A DNA stretch of 22,968 nucleotides from Mesaphorura yosii. Taxonomy: Eukaryota; Arthropoda; Collembola; Poduromorpha; Tullbergiidae. The stretch covers positions 1 through 22,968 of the forward strand of contig WIXG01000758.1 in the NCBI GenBank assembly GCA_009869945.1, written 5' to 3'. Within the stretch, counting starts at the first letter, position 1; every line of letters begins with the position of its first letter. Positions 1 through 10,386 of the stretch are shown here, one piece after another. Under the pieces are notes generated by a model that saw only the letters and a program-made list of their open reading frames with translations, was not told where the DNA came from and ran no database searches. Made by a program: the position numbers and the translations under genes.

Positions 1-142
1 AATTATCGGATAGTTATCAATGATAATTATCAATCGATAATTATCCGACTAGCCCTTAACATTAGGGGGTCGGATAATTATCGGATATTTATCGGATAAT
101 TATCAATGATAATTATCAATCGATAATTATCAGCGCACCCTG
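1..142 (-). mobile_element. hAT-like transposon terminus (partial), rich in GATAATTATC
   Basis: The 10-bp palindrome GATAATTATC occurs six times in 131 bp (starts at 22, 36, 73, 95, 108 and 122). A 32-bp stretch at 14-45 is repeated exactly at 100-131. Read on the minus strand, the segment begins CAGGGTGCGC (142 down to 133) and runs straight into the GATAATTATC repeats. A CAGGG-type end followed by subterminal repeats is typical of hAT DNA transposons. The adjoining 8 bp, gttttaat (143-150), would be one copy of the target-site duplication. The body and other end lie left of the window, so the match cannot be confirmed. No transposase is visible. It sits inside a downstream intron of the minus-strand CMIP-like gene. 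A plain AT-rich satellite fragment is the alternative. Confidence 0.4.
14..131. repeat. 32-bp direct repeat, two exact copies 86 bp apart
   Basis: Copies lie at 14-45 and 100-131. Each contains two GATAATTATC palindromes. The spacer holds a short imperfect hairpin (CCGAC ... GTCGG around 46-73). It belongs to the hAT-like terminus described for 1-142. Confidence 0.8.
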
Positions 143-298
143 GTTTTAATAGTTCTTCAGTGATTACGCCTTCAAATAGCACGAATTGGCTAGGGGATAT
201 TAATTTTGCTACACCTTTTTTTTTTTTTTACAGATGTAGCACTAAAAATTTGTAGATATCAAAGAATACAGGTTATGGCACCTCTTTAATAGATTTGT

Positions 299-610
299 CT
301 AAAATACAGCACGTGGCACTTTAAATATCGGTACAGCACTTGAATAAGACAGAAGTATGAATTTCAGGTCATCCACTAAAAATATAATTTTTTCACTTTT
401 TGTCAAAGATGTAAATACGTCAGGCGACGTGAAAGATAGGTTGGGGTCAAGTTCATTCAGAGCAGCTGCATTTCGCTTAAAAATTTTTGTTATACCCCCA
501 TTAATGTCATAATGGTTCTGTATTGCTGTTTTAATTAAGTCCTGCATGTGTATTAAGGATGGGCTCGACAATAGTGTTAAAAGTGGAACAAAAAGTACCA
601 GAATATGCAT
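299..610 (-). CDS. Unrecognised small ORF with a signal-peptide-like N-terminus
   Basis: An uninterrupted 103-codon frame starts at the ATG at 610 and ends with TAG at 299-301. The first about 20 residues (MHILVLFVPLLTLLSS...) look like a cleavable signal peptide. The rest is a mixed hydrophobic/charged chain with no cysteines and no motif I recognise. Codon use is AT-rich, unlike the GC-rich exons of the other genes here. It lies in the CMIP-like intron left of exon 2, on the same strand. There is no clear promoter, though an AT-rich stretch with TATA-like words lies 10-45 bp upstream. It could be a small nested gene, a decayed fragment of a receptor gene, or chance. Confidence 0.25.
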   Translation of the reverse strand: MHILVLFVPLLTLLSSPSLIHMQDLIKTAIQNHYDINGGITKIFKRNAAALNELDPNLSFTSPDVFTSLTKSEKIIFLVDDLKFILLSYSSAVPIFKVPRAVF

Positions 611-823
611 TTTCAAAATTCTATATATTTAAAGTGCTATATCTGTATAAAAGGTGCGACCTAAAATACATTCTATTCGCTAAAGACTCTTGTCTTGGCC
701 AGAGGGTGGGCCATTTTAATGGAGCCAGAGTGCAAAAACTCTGTAAGGACAATGAAACTTACTCTTCACTTCCTTGTCCGTCTGTGGTCTGTACACATAC
801 ATTAGTAATAATGGGTTGGTCAA

Positions 824-860
824 TATCACTATCACTATTACTTTCGCTATCGCTATCACT
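824..860. repeat. Imperfect (TATCAC)n microsatellite
   Basis: Runs of tatcac/tatcgc repeat with a few interruptions. The hydrophobic Ser/Leu/Ile-rich ORFs seen across it on both strands are products of the repeat and are not called as genes. Confidence 0.7.
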
Positions 861-977
861 CGTTTCCATTTCCATTCCTTCACATTGCCTTGTATTGCTC
901 GCATTATTGCTTCCCAAAGGAATGATTTTCTCGTTTCGCTTCATATTTCCTTTCCTGAATAACGCTAAAGCTGGCCG

Positions 978-1037
978 CAAAGCGTAGCGCAAACAACAAA
1001 TAGCAACAGCAAATTGTTGTTTGCGCTTTCCGCTTTG
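978..1037. other. Strong imperfect inverted repeat (hairpin) in an intron
   Basis: The 14-bp arms AGCGCAAACAACAA (986-999) and TTGTTGTTTGCGCT (1014-1027) match exactly around a 14-nt loop. They are extended by CAAAGCG (978-984) and CGCTTTG (1031-1037) across a 1x3 internal loop, giving 21 paired positions. It lies about 160 bp downstream of CMIP-like exon 2 on the transcribed strand. The size resembles a small RNA precursor, but it could also be a short foldback element. No flanking signal decides between these. Confidence 0.55.
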
Positions 1038-1196
1038 TGTGTTCCGTATTTACTATTTACTTTCTCCAAATGGTGAAAGGCCGAATCGGAGTGAATCAGC
1101 GAATCCGAGGTTCAATTACAATCTGGTCGACCAAAACTCGGGCGCGTGAGGTCGCGTAATAAATTTTGCGTTCCGCATTTTGCGAATATGGCTCAC

Positions 1197-1325
1197 CTGC
1201 AATAAAAGCGATCCATCTGGGAGGACAATGCGAATGACGTATCTGCGGCCGGAGTCCCAGCGGATGACGACGTACATGTCCTCCATTTGCCAGTAGGAGA
1301 TGGAGTTGTTGAAGGAACCGATGGG
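1197..1325 (-). CDS. CMIP: CMIP homologue, coding exon 2 (central PH-domain segment)
   Basis: This 129-bp exon encodes 43 residues in phase 0. The acceptor is TTTTCAG|CCC (boundary at 1325) and the donor is CAG|GTGAGC (boundary at 1197). The peptide includes NNSISYWQMED and VLPDGSLLLQ, which align with NSVSYSAIED and TIPGGTVLLQ in vertebrate c-Maf-inducing protein as I recall it. That part covers the middle strands of the PH domain. Joined to exon 1, the sequence reads SSITSKT|PIGSFNNSIS. This matches the vertebrate stretch without a gap, which confirms the splice junction. The remaining exons (rest of the PH domain, helical middle region, leucine-rich repeats) are left of the window. CMIP proteins are intracellular adaptors linked to kinase and NF-kB signalling. 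Confidence 0.88.
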
Positions 1326-2423
1326 CTGAAAAGTGATAATAAAAGAGATAAAACTTTTTCCTGTCATAAACTTTTCAATAACGGATGGCTAAAGCAAGGC
1401 AGGGCAGTTGTAATAAAGACATATTGTCATTGTTGCAAAGCCCAAAATGGCCACGGCGTAATGCTCGCGTAAAAGCGCGCTCGAAATGTCTCTTTGATGA
1501 ATTTAATGACTAGCGGCCATCCACTGCAATAAAATAATTCACGTCGTGCGTCGTGTCGTGTCCGCCTAATGCATGGAAAGTTCCAATTTCCAATATCGAA
1601 TCACAAATTCCATTTCTGGCCGACTCACAGCAAAAAGGCAAAGACGTTGCATTACGAAAATAATTAACGGTTGGAAGCTTCGTGACTTCGCGAATTTGGA
1701 GTTGGATTGTCCCCTCATGCAAAAAAATTGACCAGGAACTCTAAATTAGAGTATGTTAGACAATCGAATTCGCATTCGCATGAAGGACGTAGACGTAATC
1801 AAGGCAATTCTGTCAAAGGCAACGGCACAGGAAAATCTACTTTCTTACGACGAGTAAAAACAAATCTCGTCATAGACAAAGTCGTAGACGGTCGTATTCG
1901 TAATGGAAATTAGATTACATTCAAAGAATTCACAGGAGCGCAAAAAAGCTTGCAGGTAGAGATTAAATGGAAGGGAGCGGCAGGCAGGCAGACAGCAGAT
2001 TAGCGAATGCAGACAAAGAAAAATGGCCAGGGCAAGTGAACGAGCAAGTCAAATGATCTCTTGACATTCTTCATCTTCCCATTCTCATCATCGCATTCGC
2101 ATCGCGTCAGAGTCAGTCTCATCAAATTATCATCCTCAGTCCAATCACAATCACTTATACTTTATCCGTCAGGAATGAAAAAGAATTGAATCTCTTTTCG
2201 TAAGAGCTGCGCCGCGTGCCGCGAGTTTATCTGAGTACATCAAATCTTTGCCAGTCATCTTTTGCGAGGCAACCACCGTTTTCTTCGTCGTGGCTCATCG
2301 CGAGTGAAATCATTCATCATTCGTCAAGTCAGTCGAGAAAGTCAGTCGTCTTGTACGCTTTCGCAAAGGCAAATCCGGAGAGAAAAGGCCAGGCCGAACG
2401 CCGAAAGAACGAAAGAAGCGCTC

Positions 2424-2446
2424 TGAGCTGAGCTGAGCTGAGCTGA
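2424..2446. repeat. (TGAGC)n microsatellite
   Basis: About four and a half perfect copies of the 5-bp unit, inside the CMIP-like intron. Confidence 0.85.
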
Positions 2447-3692
2447 ACCCCCTCTTCCGTTTTTCTTCTTGCATCGGGATGGCCGTAATCAATCTTCTCT
2501 TTACTCGTTACACGCACTTCTTTTGTATGATAATGTAATAAAGCCACTCCAAATCTGGATAAGAATGCCACGCCGCCGAGCCGCCACGCGTCGTCCATGC
2601 AAATGGAAATTGAAGTGGACTGGGACTGGGACTTGGTTGGAATTTTAGAATGCGCGAGCAATAAATCAAACACGAATCTCGTCAATGAACAGGAAGTCGA
2701 GTTTTGTTGTCACCAGCTTTTCGGGCTCTTCAACAGCCTGCTTGCATTTTCATAGCCACTTCAGTTGGCTGACCAACGACCGAGTCACCGAGCCCAGTAA
2801 ACTAGTAAACACTTTTTCGTGGCTGGAGCGTCTATGCGTAGATTTTTCGCTAAATTTCCCATAAAAATGAATGAATTGTTATGCTCTGAAGTGTATTGCC
2901 GTTCAAAACACTTGAAAACTGAAGTAGAAGTCCTTTAAAGAACTTTCTTTTGTCGTACGTGAGACTGAGACTCACTCACACCAGCTGCTTTTTTGTTTTC
3001 TGTGCTGCGCCACGCGCCTGGTAGTTCAAGCCGAATCTAAAATTCAAATTTGGACATCCGCGCCTCGGCTGAGTCTCAGCCTCATCGTTGCTTGATGTGA
3101 AACGGCTTGATTTCCCGCGCCGTATTGGCACAGATTCGCAGATTATGCATTCTTGACACCAAAAGCGCAAAAACTTTGAACTGTCTTGAAAAGTTTGTCT
3201 TTTCTGTCTTCATCTCCGTCTTCGTTAATAGACTGACTCTGTTTTGTTAATTATGATTACGACGTGAAAAAGGGCTTTAAAACCGTTGCTTGGCTGGGCC
3301 GAGGCGAGTCTCGGTTTCTTTTAATGTGCGCCAAGCACAAAAATCCAATCAGAAGGCAGTCTTAGTCTTGCTCTTTACTGAAGAGGAAAGGCAAGAAAGG
3401 CAGAAAGAAAGAAGAAAGTTAATGAAGGCGAAAGGGAATCAAATACATAATTTAAGATTTGGAATTGAGTCGGGACTCGATTGCACGCTGGAGGGCTCCC
3501 GGAATGAGACTCTCGACGGGTCGTTTACATTTACGTACGACAACACTACAGCCCAGCACGAGCGGGTATGCTTTCTCTAAATTAGCTCAGTATTTATTAT
3601 TCCGAGACTGCCTTGCCTGCACACGAGTTAACAGGCAGAAAATGAAAGTCTCATCGAGTTGGAGTTGAAAAGTCGAGAATGGAACGCGAATT

Positions 3693-3735
3693 GAGAATTA
3701 GAATGAGAACTGAGTGCGAGAAAGAGAATTAGAAT
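3693..3735. repeat. Degenerate purine-rich direct repeat
   Basis: GAGAATTAGAAT occurs at 3693-3704 and again at 3724-3735, inside a strongly purine-biased tract (about 3650-3770). It is intronic with respect to the CMIP-like gene. No function is evident. Confidence 0.6.
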
Positions 3736-5067
3736 TGAGATCTCGAAGAAATGGAATGAAAATCTTCACATTCAAGCACGCGGCACGCTTTCGCCTTGCA
3801 AGTAATTCGCATTCACACTGCCGCCCTGCAATTTTCTGGCCATCAGCCGCTCTTCCGTTCGCTGCATAATCAATAATTCGTGAATGAATTCGTTGGGCGA
3901 AACCGATAGTGATATGATAAATGCGAAGGAGAATTGTCAGTAGGCACTAGACACGAAAAGTAAACCAAACACACCCATTTCACTTTAAGATTATTGGGAA
4001 CAAAACCTTGCCACGCCGGGCCGCGCCGTGTCACGCGACGATTGCACGAGAAGAGAAGAGCACTACAATAGATCGAATTGTCAGAATGGCCAGAATTGCA
4101 TGATAGCCGACACGAGAAGTCAGGTCTCCACAGAAAATGCGAAATGGGGAATTCTCATTTAGCTTAATGCATTTTTATCATTTATTACAGCAGAACACTG
4201 AGCACTGAGCGACCGAGCATTTATTTAATCTCTTATTGGACTGGATTGGCTAGATAGGTGAATAGCGGATTCGATTTCAATACATTCAAATGTCAAGCTG
4301 GGCAGGGCATTTAGCATTCAGTATCGAATGCGAATCCAATTTGCAATCTGCGTGCGATACCGCAACAAATTGTTTAATAATACGTTGCCGTTCTGTTGCT
4401 TTATCTGCATTTGCCTGGCAGTTGCGAAATTGAAATCAGTGCATACACGATACGATACGAATGACACACGTGCAATAAGATTAGATTACCCTACTTTCCC
4501 ATTTCAGCCTTTTCCTTGGTATTTGGTAAAAATCTGCAGCAGTTTTTCAGTCCGGAACAAAATAACAAAAGGGTACAGAGATTTTCGGAACGCTACAAGC
4601 TGAAATGTCACAAGTCGCAGTCGCGTAGTCGCAATTTTCGCAACCCGCAATTAAATTCGCCATTTGCATATTTCGCGACTCGTAACATTCTAATATTCGC
4701 CACACCTTCGCCTCTGCCAAGTTAACCCGTTTCCTTTTGGCGTGACTTCACATTTTGCACTTCGCTCTTCTGATGCCTGAAAACCTACGCGAATTGCGAG
4801 TAAAAATGATTGATGCGTGCTGTTAAAGGAAACGGTGAAAATGAGTGGAAAGTGGCAGGCAGGAAACCGCCGGGAAAGGAAACCCATAATTTTAAATACG
4901 CCAAACGCAAGCACAGCACGTACAAATGTAATACGAGTGTAGTGAGAAAAACGAATTTGCTAAAAATACGACTGCTCTGCTCGCTGCAAGAATTTGCAAC
5001 GTCTTGCCTTGCGTTTACGTGAATTTTTGCATTTTCTGGTATTTCAAGGAAAACGGCGTGTGTTATA

Positions 5068-5082
5068 CGACGACGACGACGA
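5068..5082. repeat. (CGA)n trinucleotide repeat
   Basis: Five perfect CGA/ACG units open a short GC-rich island (to about 5112) in the CMIP-like intron. Confidence 0.75.
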
Positions 5083-8000
5083 GCGGCGACGGTGGCGAGC
5101 CGCGGTGCGCGTGGCCTAAATTCTTATTTATTGGGGTCTGATGTTGCTGTTTCTGTTTTTGGCGTCTGGCATTGCTTTCTGCGTCTGCATCTCCATTTGC
5201 CTTCTGTTTCTAGTTTCTAATTCTGCAATTGGCAATTCTGCCTTAGACCTCGTCACCGTCACCGTCTCTTCGACCTTCGAGGCTGACCTGCCTAAAGACC
5301 TGCCTTAATCTAACGCAAAGAAGCAGCACGGCAGTGGACACAAATTTGCCATTCGTATTCGCCAATTCGCCTTGCCACGAACAGTTTCTAAAAGAAAGAA
5401 CGCGTGTAACGCGAGTTTAACTTAACGTAACCCACTTTCCACGATTCCACGATTCGAGCAAACAGCGAGCGAAGTGAATCTGTTGAGTTGAGTTCACTGG
5501 CGGGCGCTGGCGAAGCAGCAGCGCAGAGAAACTCAAAGAAGAAGAGAGAAGAGTAGTGTATCACTGCCAAACCTATTTATCATTTGTCATGTGTGGGATT
5601 CACGACTGACGAAGACGATTCAGATGCTATGCTGGTCTCAGTCTCACAAGTCTCTTTTACTTTACAGCCAACCTCTTCAAGTGAGGGCAATGGCAACGGC
5701 AATCTTCTTCTGTCGTTGTCGTATTTCGGAAGATTCGGTTCTTCACGTCATTAAGAATGCATGGCACTCAGCGGCATGGAACGAAACACGCGACCAGCGA
5801 CACACGCGCATGGTGCATTTAACTCTAAGCGTGTGCCATGACACATGACCGACCGACCCTAATTTGGCAAGACGATGCAGCATTTGATGGCACGAAATGA
5901 AATGAAATGCGAGGGCGACTTTGCACGATTCACGGACACAAATCGCAATTGCACGAGCGCGAGTCGGACGACAAAGTGCGAGAAATTAAACTTTCATCGC
6001 CTCGACACGCCGGCCAGAGACTGAAAATGAAATCTGGCGTTTCTGTGAAAGGTAAAATGACGTAAAAAACGTACAGCGTTCAGGGCACCTGTTTTTCTTG
6101 TCAACTTAGAGTTGGCGTTGGTCTCGCGGCGGCTCGCAACACGATTTTTATCACCTCATCGCTTTCTTTCGTGTCCTCGTCCGCAGGGCACAATACTTTT
6201 GTGAATTGTGATTTTGGCTGTGCGACTGTGACTTGGGTCTAATAAGATTTGTGAGAGGTCTCGCAACGGCAACAACAACGCGGCAAAGGCAAATATTTCT
6301 TTTTGTTGTGCGTCCGTCGGCAATGTGAATCGCGAGGAACACGGGAAGGAAATAATGTGAAAACGAAACGCAAGCGTCGAGGAAAGTGCCGTTGCTTCAA
6401 AGAAAAGAATAGCAGAGCAAAGGCAAAGGCAAAAGTAAACTAACCGAATTTGGAAAAACAAGAAAGAAAGAACTCGCAATCTTCAATGAGTCAAGTCGTC
6501 AGTCAACAATGCGGTTCGGCGCGGCGCCTAACACGCTTTGTTATGCTTCCTCTTACTTTTCCAAGCCGTTCGTTATGCTTTGCAAATGCGCAGCTAAAAA
6601 TGAGGTGCCGAAGATCACAAAGCATAAACAAAGATGAATCAACAAAAATTCTGTTTGTGTTATTACACGAAAGGTGCGAAACTTCAGGCTGTTCAGGCTT
6701 GGCTGCAGATGATGGAACGAAAGAATTGAATCAAATATCAAAAGTTGCGTGGCGTAGCGAAGAAAATCGAATAACGAATTCCCAGAAATATTTTGTTTTC
6801 CTGCCCTCCAAAAGTCTACCGTGCCTTGTCACGAGTAATAACAAAATTGACAATTGGAAAATGTAATCAAAGTAAACAATGCACGACGAGTTCGACCTCG
6901 ACTTCTTTTCTTGCAGTTTCCATGAGCTGACGACTTGACGGGTTATGAAACATTGCACAATTTTCTCGTCAACGTGTCGCGAATACACGAGGCACGAATA
7001 TTTCACTTTCACTGCTTTCACTTTCACGGCACGGTATGGGCACGGCGGCTCAAAACCGCCCGCCTCTTAACAAATAATTTCATTTTCTTTCTACCAAGCC
7101 AGGTGCCGAAGCCAAATTTTCGAAGGACGAGAGAGAATTTTTTTTCTCGGGGAAATTCCGACACAAAAATCAGCCTTGGCTGGCGCGCGGGAAATTTTTC
7201 GGGAACATGCAAAAGGCTTGCCTTACCACCTTTGATTTTTCTCAGGAAAGCCGGCACAAAGCGAGCGAGGAATGTAATCAGGTAGCAGCACCAATCTGGC
7301 TTAATAAAATGAAGCAGAAGAGAAATCAGGGAAAGAAAACCTTTGCAGACGGGTAGGTAAAGCAATAATAATTCAAAAGAGAGGCTTTCAAGATTAAAGA
7401 ACACGTGTTTACTTCATTTTGATTGCGCCTTCGCCGTTCGCCATTCGCCTTGCGTGCGGAATGAAATAAGCGAGCAAGCAAGCTGCAGGAAACATGAAAT
7501 TATTTTTTCTCAACGCAGTAAAAGTGAAAATCATCGACTCAAGACTCAAAGGAGCCCAAAAGAAGTGTAGTCAACGAGGAAAAGGAGTTTCCATTGCCTG
7601 ATGCTGCTGCCATTTAACTAGGACGAGTCGAGTCGAGTATTTTACAAGACGCGACGGGAAAAGAAAATCGATCAAATTAAATATATTAACTGCACTGCAC
7701 TGCATTGGCTTTAGCGTTCGCGTTGGCGTGCAAAAGGAGTGAAAGTATTTTTCCGTTGCCTTCTTCGCCTTTCTCTCACAAAAATTCTCATATTCAAAGG
7801 TGACACGACATGACAGAATTTAAAATCGAGTGGAGGAAAGAAATTCAATGGAACACTTTGCTCGCGAGTTATTAAGTTTGCAGTGGTGGCAGTGACATTA
7901 TTCACCTTCGTCTAGTAGTTCCAAGTTAATAAAAAAGCTAAAGAGCAGCAGATTACCGCCTAGCGGAGCTCCCCGGAGAGCGAACAACCAAATTTAAAAG

Positions 8001-8516
8001 CGTACACGTCACTTTGTGTTATGTACATCAAGTTACTTGATTAATAATATAATTAGTGCCTTGCCGGTCCGTGATAGAAGTACAAGTCAAATTCTAACCG
8101 CGCATCGTACGTGTTTACATGTACATGACTAAAAATACAAAATAACGCCTCGATTGCGATTACGTTGTGGCATGGCATGGCACTGAATTCTCTAGCGACT
8201 CGCGACCGAATATTTATGTACGTGTACGAATTAAAATCCTAATCCCGAAGAGTTCAAGCGCAAAGTTGGTTTGGCTGAGGCAAGGCTAAAGTTGGACAGA
8301 GCAGCTGCCTGCCTGGTGGCAGGAATATTACAAAGTATGACTTGGTTTGTATTTTGTAGCAGCCAGCCAGTTTGTAGACGCGTAAGCGAGGCGCAGAAGT
8401 TGAAATATGACAGGGTGAAGTACCTTCTGCCATCCCGTGCTGGGTTTTATAGATTAGTACTTTGCAGCATTTAATCTTTGGTCTCTTGAACGCTGCTGCT
8501 GCTGTCGACTGTCAAT

Positions 8517-8539
8517 GTGTCCGTGTCCGTGTCCGTGTC
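8517..8539. repeat. (GTGTCC)n microsatellite
   Basis: Between three and four copies of the 6-bp unit, about 230 bp downstream of CMIP-like exon 1 within the intron. Confidence 0.8.
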
Positions 8540-8766
8540 TGGTGCCAGGCCAGCCAGCCTATAAACTCTGCCTGCCTTGCCTGGCTGTATTAATCTTCTT
8601 ACACTTTACGAGCTGCGCTAAGACTTGATATCCAACTCGAACTGGAATTCTAACGCGTACCAGCCAGCTGGTTTTGATCTAAGCAGCTTCTGGCGAAGCA
8701 AGCGGAAGCTGAGGCTGCGCTGCGCGCAACCTTTAATTTGACAGAGTACTGCTTGCTTTTGCTTAC

Positions 8767-10386
8767 CGTTTTGGACGTGATGCTCGAATCGTTCAGATAA
8801 ATATGGTGCGTCTCCCAACGTCGCAATAATTTCGAACTTGTCAGCTTGCTCATTAAATTCTGATCATGCCTCAACTTGCAGACCTGCACATCACCTTCGA
8901 GCACGAGTTTGAACTTGGGACCCGTTGTCGAAGGCGCTGGGGCGGGTTTGGAATCAATTTTAGATGCGGGCGGAGTCGCCGCCGCCGATTCGTGTGACTT
9001 TGGCTTTGACGTAGCGTTGACATTACTATTTTGATTTTGACTAGAAACCGGTGTACTACTTTTATTCACGCCTGCGACTGCTGCAAAATCCGAAAATTTT
9101 GTGCTTGAGTCGGAATTTCGTCGAATTCGATGCTTATCTGGCGCCACCGGCCCGTCCAGTGGCAGTACGGCACACTCTGCGTCGGCCGTCGCAGTCGAAA
9201 TTGCCGGAGGAAGCCCACGAGCTCCTGCGTCGCCTCCTAGACAGTTGTGACATATTGGAATGTTGGACTCGGAGCTCGATTTACTGATGCTGAGCGTCCG
9301 AATTCGCCGCTGGCTCTCTTCGTTCTTCAGTTTCTGCTGCTGTTTCTCGGTTGCAGTCGCGCCTGCCGTGGCGGCGCTTTCACTCGAGCCGATTTCGTTA
9401 TTCAACTTAATTTTCACAGGTTTCGTGGCCTCGGCCTTTGCTTCGGCTAGTTGCGGGTCAGAATCACATGTCGACTCGGGGCTGCTCGACAGCACGTTTT
9501 TCTGTTTATTGCTGGTCGTGACGACAGTGCTCAGCGGCCAAAACTTTGACATGCAATTGAATCCGAATTCGATCGAGCGCCTCAACGCTCCAGTCCCCGT
9601 GCCAGCGCATGGCTTCTGCTCAAGGTTCGGATTTTGTTCCAGTTTCTCGTTTCTTGCACCCAAGCCCACGCCCGCGCCCGGATTTCCCGTATTACTATTA
9701 CCATTGCTAATTTTGGCGTTGTTATTCAGACAATTTGTGTCCTTCACAATTTTTCCGTGCCCAGTCTCGTTCCTTTGTGTAATTAAGGAAACCGGCACTG
9801 GAACTTCTGTCTTATTCGCTTTTCCTTCCTGTACAGAGGCAGGCAAGTCCCAACAATTAGCCTTGGACACTTTGGAGCCGTTTTCACTATCACCGCCTAT
9901 TTCTAATTGTGCGTTTTGTTCATGTTCGTCGTCCCCGTCGTCGTCACCGTCGGACACGTCGATTGACGTGTTGCTGTTGCTCTTCGTAGAGCCTCGCCTC
10001 ACATTTCTAATTTGTCCGCCATGACCACTGTGGCCAACCCCGACTCCGACGGGGTCGGAAGAGTCGGCGTCAGCGAAAGAGCATGAATACGTCGACGGAG
10101 TCGGTGTGGTGGGGGTCGAGGCGTCTGAGTCGGGGCTGCTTGAACTCTCCGAATTCTCCAGGCTACCCCCGTTGCCGTTCGTCCCCCAGCTGCGGCTGCC
10201 GCCACCGCCACAAAAGACACGCGTGCCCGGAGTGCCTTGCGTTTGCGAAATTGTCCCGGACTTCACAGACACCGTCACCGAATTCGTCTGCCTTTCCGTT
10301 CCGTTTTCGTTTTCGATGTTGGTCGCTGTGGAAGTCTCGTCTTGCTTGCCGTCGACGCCGACTCCGTCTTCGTCCGTGTAGCCCAT
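8767..10386 (-). CDS. CMIP: CMIP homologue, coding exon 1 (disordered N-terminus plus start of PH domain)
   Basis: This exon has 540 codons, from the ATG at 10386 (context GCCAAGATGGGC, a strong Kozak match) to the donor ACG|GTAAGC. Residues 491-540 carry FKLVLEGDVQVCKLRH and LLRRWETHH. These align with YKLLQEGDIQVCVIRH and FLRRWEPHH near the start of vertebrate CMIP, at the beginning of its PH domain. Residues 1-488 are low-complexity (Ser, Gly, Asn, Thr, Asp), with an acidic run at 147-156. They hold several basophilic phosphosite-like motifs: RRGS (130-133), RRS (269-271), RIRTLS (361-366) and RRNS (422-425), plus a lone CHNC (379-382). Vertebrate CMIP has only about 50 residues before this block, so the extension is lineage-specific. 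The frame stays open upstream to a TTG at 10431, but an in-frame TGA lies at 10443-10441. Past the donor the frame runs into the intron and is not coding. Exon 2 is at 1197-1325. Confidence 0.88.

Larger units (their letters stand above)
1326..8766 (-). other. CMIP: Large intron 1 of the CMIP-like gene (7,441 bp)
   Basis: The intron is bounded by donor GTAAGC (8766-8761, minus strand) and acceptor TTTTCAG (ending at 1326). I saw no convincing nested gene on either strand. ORFs are short, lack recognisable motifs and overlap freely. Contents are degenerate short repeats: attcgcattcgc words near 1768-1780 and 2090-2105, a (TGAGC)n run at 2424-2446, a purine-rich tract at about 3650-3770, (CGA)n at 5068-5082 and (GTGTCC)n at 8517-8539. 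The length suggests room for enhancers, but none can be identified from sequence alone. Confidence 0.85.

Noticed and set aside
559..987. 142-codon plus-strand ORF with a hydrophobic Leu/Ser repeat and a TATAAAAGG upstream of part of it
   Set aside because: The apparent membrane segment is made by the (TATCAC)n microsatellite, and no conserved motif is present.
1..1190. Search for CMIP exon 3 on the minus strand left of exon 2
   Set aside because: No translation resembling the end of the PH domain or the region after it was found, so the next exon must lie outside the window.
2329..2685. 118-codon minus-strand ORF in the large intron
   Set aside because: It has no recognisable motif, overlaps other frames equally long, and includes the (TGAGC)n repeat.
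6450..6866. 138-codon plus-strand ORF in the large intron
   Set aside because: It has no motif, no convincing start or promoter, and overlaps several similar open frames on the other strand.
8650..8766. Open frame continuing past the CMIP-like exon 1 donor
   Set aside because: Similarity stops exactly at the GTAAGC donor, and exon 2 resumes the alignment; this part is intron.
9260..10024. 254-codon plus-strand ORF, rich in Phe/Leu/Ser
   Set aside because: It lies wholly antisense to the GC-rich CMIP-like exon 1, whose PH block is clearly conserved. The hydrophobic composition is the mirror of Ser/Glu/Lys codons on the coding strand.
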